NCBI GenBank assembly: GCA_051453625.1
Contig: JBOZIK010000001.1
Location: forward strand, 243,973,077 to 244,037,076
Origin: Welwitschia mirabilis
Taxonomy: Eukaryota > Gnetophyta > Gnetopsida > Welwitschiales
Reading direction: 5' to 3'
DNA: 64,000 nucleotides
This document shows, piece by piece, positions 58,860 to 64,000 of the stretch. Made by a program: the position numbers and the translations under genes. Position 1 is the first letter of the stretch; the number at the start of each line of letters is the position of its first letter. Under the pieces are notes generated by a model. The model saw nothing but the letters and a program-made list of their open reading frames with translations, was not told the origin of the DNA and ran no database searches.

Positions 58860-59290
58860 CGCTATGCGAGCAGGGATTATTTGCTTTGAGATAATGGCAT
58901 ATTTATAAAAAGACATCATTTCAGTAGTATCAAGGGACTGAGTACAAAAGGTCGAGAATGAAAGGCGATGAAGATGGAAAGCATAGACGTCATACCGATG
59001 AGGGAAGGGCCTGTGTGAGAGTGCAAATTTTGTTGCAAATGCAAAAAAAGATAATTTTGATTGAGTTTTTAATGAGAGGTATTACTCATAAGATTCGAAA
59101 TACCTTTGAAAACTTAGGCTTAAACGCAATCTACAATGAAAAAAAGAGGTTTGCATTACGTGGTGAAAGAGGCGTGCTAGAAGAGAATGACACACTTAAG
59201 AAGGAAAGGAAAATGTGCACAAGAGTTAGGAATTTACTTGCTAAAGGAGGAGGAAATGCACAAATTACAACTAAGGAATGATCGATTTGA
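58860..59290 (+). other. CG-retaining island
   Basis: About eleven CG dinucleotides in 430 bp (e.g. GTGCGCTATGCGAG, GGTCGAG, GACGTCATACCGATG, TTCGAAA, TTACGTGG, GGCGTGC), against roughly one per 150-250 bp or fewer in the flanks. Most of it (about 58,885-59,237) is absent from copy 2 of the duplicated unit. Confidence 0.6.
58958..59281 (+). CDS. Hypothetical 107-codon ORF in CG-retaining island
   Basis: ATG to stop without interruption, encoding a basic, Lys/Arg- and Glu-rich protein with no signal peptide, membrane segment or domain I recognise. Features: an N-terminal Asp/His/Arg-rich part, a central hydrophobic helix-like 'QILLQMQKKIILIEFLM', and a Lys/Glu-rich C-terminus. It is the longest uninterrupted, gap-free + strand frame in the window and lies in the only clear CG-rich patch. 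Whether it is translated is unknown. Copy 2 of the duplicated unit lacks it (joined across about 353 bp). It may be a chance ORF in less-methylated or younger DNA. Confidence 0.25.
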   Translation: MKGDEDGKHRRHTDEGRACVRVQILLQMQKKIILIEFLMRGITHKIRNTFENLGLNAIYNEKKRFALRGERGVLEENDTLKKERKMCTRVRNLLAKGGGNAQITTKE

Positions 59291-59944
59291 AGAATAAACA
59301 GGGATTGCACATAAGGGAAAGTTGAAGAAAATGGAAGAAAAACTGATTATGAATCAACTTAAATAAATTTTCTTGAAATGTTGAATGCAGGAAAGGCATT
59401 ATCAAATGCAATCAGAAATGAACATTTAAGGAAAACAAATGATAAAAAGTCCAAGAATTGAACCATTGGTAAGAATTAAGCATTGATTTAATCATAAAAA
59501 TGGGAAGAAGCATTTCTATAATGGCATTTATTCAATTGGATAAGGGCCCCTTTCTAAATTGAAGACACGTGAAAGACCTTAGCATTTGAAGTTGAGAGTA
59601 AGCATTTTCTTTGTAATGATTTTTTTTTTTTTAATGCTTTAGCTGGAAGGGAATCTATAGATCATGAACAACCAAAAGCACATCTAGACAACACACGAGT
59701 TATTTGCTCAAGAATAATAAAGATTAATTAAGAGGAAATGGCATTATCCACTAGATACTAGCCTTTTCCATCAGTTTCATGCACAAACAGCACACTGGCA
59801 GGGTGTCTCTAAAATGCTTTACCATTTATAGCACATGACTATTGAGGCCCTTTCTTATAAAAATCTGCTTTGTTTCAAAATAATAATCAAAGGTTGACCT
59901 AGCATTCAATTTAATTAAGATGGTAATGCTTTTAAGACACCATT

Positions 59945-60010
59945 GGCTTAATAGCTTAGTGGTAAGATGTAGTTATGGAAAGAGGGAGGGCAATGGTTTG
60001 ATTCCTAACT
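59945..60010 (+). other. tRNA-like Pol III promoter boxes, copy 1
   Basis: TAGCTTAGTGG (59,952-59,962) is a perfect A box, and GGTTTGATTCC (59,995-60,005) is a B box with one transition, 32 bp apart. A T-rich run follows (60,020-60,040). The homologous site in copy 2 is 62,806-62,859. Confidence 0.5.
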
Positions 60011-60499
60011 ATTATATAATTTAATTTTTTTCCTTTTTTCTTAAGGTCAAGCAAGGGGCATCTCTAAGGTCTCATTAATTATGCTTAATAAATACCTCAT
60101 ATGTGGGGCTTTTCCATTTCTATTAAGGGGGTTCCTTAGGATTTTATCTTGTATCTTGCAATATATGCAATAAATAAGCTCTAAATGAAATTCTACAATT
60201 TTAAACTCCTTATTACCATCTAAATTATTCTAAGAATTATTTTTCTAATTAATAAGATATAATCATAATTACATGTTTGCTCAAAATAAGCAACCTATGC
60301 ACATAAATAAAACCTTATATTGAAGGAAAAACACTTGTAATACTTACAAATAAAAGAGAAATTCATTTTACACATAGTCATAACACCACTTATAATAAAT
60401 TTAAATACATTAACCACATTCACATTATAATTAGATCATCTAAGGTCCTTCACTAAATAAATGAATTTAGGCATTAAGTATAAAAATAACTCTTCATCC

Positions 60500-61253
60500 A
60501 ACCACAGCGTCTGACTCATCCAAAGTTCATCCTCATGCTAGATCCTGCATATGCAAGCATGGCGTGAGAACTAAACCTTCACAGTTCCCAGTATGATCCA
60601 TGGTAAGGTTTAAGATAAGGGTTTTGAGAATAGGAAGAAATCCACAAAGTATCAATTGACCGAAACCTCACATCAACACAAAAGTTAAGGTAAAATATCT
60701 AGATATCATGATGAACATTATGAACAGTATGAACAGTATGCCCCATCAGAAGGATGTCAACTATCCATTGTCTACTGGATCATTTATATGGCCAATAGGA
60801 TTCATTTAGAACATATAAGATATAAATGGATTTGCATGAACCAAAAAGATATCAAGAACACCATAAAACCATACATAAATAAAGATGAAAGACCATGAAA
60901 CCATATAAGAGATTAATGAAAACCATAGAACCATATAGATTTTTGAGAAGAACTCAAGATCTTTGCAAGTCTTTAAGGTTTTTCCAGGCTCCAAGACTCG
61001 ATAGCAAATGGTTCTCTAGAAGATGAAAGTGAGACAAAAGGAGGAGGTGAGTCCTATTTATAAACAAGATTTGATGGAATGCAAAGAGTCACAAGAATAT
61101 GAGGACAACTAAAAGTTGACAAAGATTCCTTACATATAAAGACAAATAAAAGTTGGCAAAGATTTCTTGCATATAAAGACAAAAAAAAATTGGCAAAGAT
61201 TCCTTGCATATGATGACAAAATATCATGAATGAGGGCGATTATATGGTGGGAA
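60500..61253 (-). repeat. LTR-like repeat with minus-strand TATA box, copy 1
   Basis: Shared with 63,400-64,000 and, more diverged, 31,700-32,560. A TATAAATAGGACTC promoter-like sequence lies on the minus strand (TATA at 61,055-61,062), followed downstream by 'CGAGTCTTGGAGCCTGG' and short CATAGAACCATAT-type repeats (60,860-60,940). The layout is LTR-like, but no PBS or PPT was found. Confidence 0.5.
61104..61214 (+). repeat. 37-bp tandem repeat, three units
   Basis: Three consecutive 37-bp units (61,104-61,140; 61,141-61,177; 61,178-61,214), each starting GACAA and containing 'AAAGATTCCTTGCATAT' or a near variant. The array sits just before the 100-N gap, so more units may be missing from the assembly. 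Confidence 0.85.
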
Positions 61254-61353
61254 NNNNNNNNNNNNNNNNNNNNNNNNNNNNNNNNNNNNNNNNNNNNNNN
61301 NNNNNNNNNNNNNNNNNNNNNNNNNNNNNNNNNNNNNNNNNNNNNNNNNNNNN
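61254..61353. other. Assembly gap (100 N)
   Basis: Fixed-size gap of unknown true length, directly between the two copies of the duplicated unit and next to a tandem repeat. Confidence 0.99.
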
Positions 61354-61601
61354 ATAATATCAACATTTTCTAAATTGGCAAATGATGCTTACTAAATAAA
61401 GAACTTTAAGACAAGGATCTAGTTTAATTATACCCAATATTAAGAGGGCACCTCTAACAAAATATTACACATTAGTAACTTGGTACATTAATAACAATGT
61501 ACCTATGTGATGTTGAAGGATATTCAAGGTTCAAATATAAGTATTTATATTTAGAGAATAATTCATTTATCCCCTTAGAAAATAGGGCTTAAAAAAATAA
61601 A

Positions 61602-61785
61602 AATATATATATTTTTATTTCTTTCATAGAATCCATTATGGCCATGCATTTTGCAAGGCTATCCAAATTAATAAATAATATTTTTACAAAAGGATATTTA
61701 GACTTCCACTAGGACTCGAACTTGGGCTCTCATGTAAACAAACTTTTCTAGAAACCAAGTGCACTCTCATTTTAATTTTGAAGAA
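61602..61785 (-). mobile_element. Possible tRNA-derived SINE, copy 2
   Basis: Minus strand: 'GTGCACTTGGTTTCTAG', then a perfect B box GTTCGAGTCC (61,712-61,721), then an AT-rich tail ending in a short TA repeat (61,602-61,611). Homologous to 58,611-58,790; part of the duplicated unit. Confidence 0.45.
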
Positions 61786-62796
61786 AATGCTATGAGAAAG
61801 TAAGATACTAAAGAGAACAAGTCATTAACTTACAAGCGATGAAGGTGTGTTACATGAGAGAGAATTATTTGCTTGTTAAAGGAGGAGGAAATGCACAAAT
61901 TGCAACTAAGAAATGATTAATTTAAAGGAGAAATAGGGATTACAGGTAAGGAAAAGTTATAGAAAATGGAATAACGGCTGAATTTGAATAAGCTTGAATT
62001 AATTTTCTTAAAACATTGAATGCAGGAAAGGCATTATCAAATGAAATCAGAAATGAACATTGAGGAAAACAAAAGTTGAAATGCACAAGAATTGAATCAT
62101 TGGCAATAATTACGCATTCATTTAATCATAAAAATGGGAAGGAGTATTTCTGGAATGGTGTTTAAACAATTGGGTAAGGGCCATTTTCTTAATTAAAGAT
62201 ACATGAAAGACCTTAGCATTTGAAGTTGGGGATGGGCATCCTTCTTTATCATATGGAAGTCCTAGATGTTTCGGTTGAGAGATAAACCTTGGCAAAAGAA
62301 AGAGGAAAATGCACAGGGAGAGGATTTATTATGTGCAATTTTCAACATCTCTTTAGAAGCAAGATGTTGAAGATTTTTAATCATTTTCTTCACTAAGAAC
62401 GACTCTTATTCTTAATTAATGGTATTTCAGACTAGGCGAGCTTAAGGTGAGGCATTTTCTCTTATTTCTGGAAGTTTCAACAGCCATTTTCTGAGCATGA
62501 AACCATCTGAAATGCTTTGAAACATTTCTACAGAAGGTGGGTGTGATATGACAGGAAGAATGTTTCTTTGGTAGGAAAATAAAATTCTAATCTTAGGATA
62601 AATCAAATGAATGTATTAGTTTCATTTAATGCCAATAAGTGCACCCTAATCCTACTCCTTTATAGACTGAATTGGGTCATGAACCTTCAAAACACATTAA
62701 GGGAATCGACATGTTGGAAACCCTACAAATGTTCAGCTTTCAACCTTAATAGAAACATGGCACACAAATCAGAAATGTAATGTCCCTTAACTAATA

Positions 62797-62870
62797 GTGG
62801 TTTGATGGTGTAATGGAAAGATGTGGTTATGATAAGAAGGGAGGTAGAGGTTCAAATCCCACCAAATTTG
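62797..62870 (+). other. tRNA-like Pol III promoter boxes, copy 2
   Basis: TGGTGTAATGG (62,806-62,816; A box with substitutions) and GGTTCAAATCC (62,849-62,859; B box) on the + strand, 32 bp apart. Homologous to 59,945-60,010. The sequence between does not fold into a convincing tRNA cloverleaf, so it is not called a tRNA gene. Confidence 0.5.
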
Positions 62871-63969
62871 AAATGGCCCATAATTTGTATAATAAAAACA
62901 TCCCTTCTATTTTACATTTAAAAATTCTTTATTTTACATTTAAGAATTCTTTCTTTAAGGTATTAAATACAATTATGGGCATTACCTTTCTTTCCTTCAA
63001 TTTAACATTTAAACTTTTATAAAAATTCAGGGGCATTACCTAATACCCATTCTTCAAGCTTTTAAGTAATGATCCAAGTCATCATAATATCCCTTATTAA
63101 TTCTATTTTTAAATAGAAATACAAAGAAAATATAGCTTGAGAAATTTATTAATCTATAGGATTTCATCATTATCATAAACATTCCTTGAAATTATAACTT
63201 ATCTAACAAGATTTGATGTATAACTAAATAAATACTTTAAACTAATAAAAAACATGACATAATCCATGAAAACCCACTTTAAAAGGGTTACAAGATTATC
63301 ACATGAAACTCGAATACATCATATCTTAAATGAAAAGTCACAAGGATTTACTCTTATTAATATATTTAAACATTTCTAGAATGTGAATACATATAGAAAG
63401 TAGTAGCATTAACTCCACTCCATCTCGTTCTTTGAGATACATCCTACATAATAAACATGGCATGGTATGAGAACTATACCTCCACAGTTCCTAGTATGAT
63501 TCATGGCAAGGTTTAAGATAAGGATTTTGAGAATAGGAAGGAATCCACAAAGTATCAATTGATAAAAACCTTAATCCAACATAAAAGTTGAGGTAAAATG
63601 TCTAGATCTTATGAAAAAAGTCAATGAACAGTATAAACATTATGAACAATATGAACAATAGGCCTCATTAGTCAACTATCCATTATTTACTAGATCATTC
63701 CTATGGTCAAGAGGAGTCATTTAGGATATATAAGAGATAAATAGATTTGCATGAACCAAAAAGATATCAAAAACATCATAGAAACCATATAAAAATGAAG
63801 ATGAAAGACTATGACACCATACAAGGGATTAATAAAAATCATAGAAACATACCGATTTTTTAGAAGAACTCAAAATGTCTATAAGTCTTCAAGGTTTTTC
63901 CAAGCTCCAAGACTCGATAGAAAATGGTTCTCTAAAAATGAAAGTGAGGCAAGAGGAGGAGGAGAGTCC

Positions 63970-63977
63970 TATTTATA
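63970..63977 (-). promoter_or_regulatory. TATA box of LTR-like repeat, copy 2
   Basis: TATAAATAGGACTC on the minus strand, at the position equivalent to 61,055-61,062 in copy 1. Conserved between the two diverged copies. Confidence 0.45.
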
Positions 63978-64000
63978 ATTGAAATTTGATGGAATGTGAA

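Larger units (their letters stand above)
58355..61253. repeat. Duplicated ~3-kb unit, copy 1
   Basis: Direct repeat of 61,354-64,000 (which runs out of the window). Shared blocks in order: 'GGCAAATGATGCTTACTAAATAAAG' near 58,384 and 61,376; the minus-strand tRNA-like head; 'AAAGACCTTAGCATTTGAAG' near 59,572 and 62,207; the plus-strand tRNA-like head; and the LTR-like part with 'TGAGAACTA...CCTCACAGTTC'. Divergence by eye is on the order of 10-15% in the best parts and higher between. A 100-N gap separates the copies. Confidence 0.75.
61354..64000. repeat. Duplicated ~3-kb unit, copy 2 (truncated by window end)
   Basis: Head-to-tail repeat of 58,355-61,253. Relative to copy 1 it lacks about 353 bp (joining the equivalents of about 58,884 and 59,238, near 61,875), and it differs in the middle (62,250-62,790, partly non-homologous). 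The end of the window corresponds to about 61,085 in copy 1. Confidence 0.75.

Noticed and set aside
60806-60994. 62-codon minus-strand ORF with repeated YMV/WFS segments
   Set aside because: Encoded by the short CATAGAACCATAT-type repeats of the LTR-like region. The protein repetition simply mirrors the DNA repeats.
61130-61366. 78-codon minus-strand ORF
   Set aside because: Crosses the 100-N gap, and its real part is the 37-bp tandem repeat.
59945-62870. tRNA genes at the A/B-box pairs
   Set aside because: B boxes are good, but no cloverleaf with acceptor-stem pairing could be built. They are better read as SINE-like or tRNA-derived promoter modules.

Overview
The window looks like intergenic DNA from a large, repeat-dominated plant nuclear genome. 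Base composition is very AT-rich (roughly 25-30% G+C by eye) and CG dinucleotides are scarce: I find none on the + strand before about position 768. I see no intact protein-coding gene, rRNA or tRNA. Almost everything recognisable is a decayed LTR retrotransposon (Ty1/copia, Ty3/gypsy Tat-like and Ty3/gypsy Athila-like), plus one LINE remnant and tRNA-like SINE heads. Many of the disabling changes I could place are C-to-T / G-to-A transitions, as expected from long methylation and deamination. This matches what is reported for the gymnosperm Welwitschia mirabilis (about 29% GC, old silenced LTR elements). That species assignment is inference only; another AT-rich plant is possible.

Layout. 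(1) 1-26,050: a minus-strand Ty1/copia element is the oldest layer. It survives as three pieces: integrase at 1-182, protease to pre-integrase at 8,608-10,018, and gag, PBS and probable 5' LTR at 23,679-26,050. Two later elements split it. An Athila-like gag-protease element (minus, 183-8,602, TSD AAGGG) sits in the integrase. A 13.7-kb Tat-like element (plus, 10,019-23,678, TSD CTACA) sits just behind the gag zinc knuckle. The Tat element has its own unexplained insert of about 2.9 kb between protease and RT. (2) 26,051-33,758: unassigned AT-rich DNA, a minus-strand LINE RT (28,310-30,330), a possible Ty3 integrase zinc finger, and a diverged LTR-like repeat. (3) 33,764-42,691: a second copy of the Athila-like gag-protease family, plus strand, TSD ATGAG. 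(4) 43,930-52,055: a minus-strand copia element with short (about 169 bp) LTRs, interrupted by a third, collapsed copy of the Athila-like family (47,079-49,444). (5) 52,056-58,350: unassigned remnants, including an open-frame fragment (53,780-54,264) and a minus-strand stretch with splice-like signals. (6) 58,355-64,000: two head-to-tail copies of a unit of about 3 kb separated by an assembly gap, carrying tRNA-like promoters and LTR-like TATA boxes.

The most unusual material is the Athila-like family. Three insertions share the LTR ends, and all that can be read have the same PBS type. The two longer ones keep gag and a protease-like domain but show no recognisable RT, RNase H or integrase, and both carry Asn at the protease catalytic Asp position. 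The whole family is peppered with a short inverted repeat, GTCAT-N4-ATGAC. Also notable are a 14/28-bp alternating tandem array inside the Tat LTRs, and a small CG-retaining island with a 107-codon ORF found in only one of the two duplicated units. Five runs of N (5,272-5,759; 7,929-8,575; 21,987-22,086; 46,092-46,532; 61,254-61,353) are gaps.
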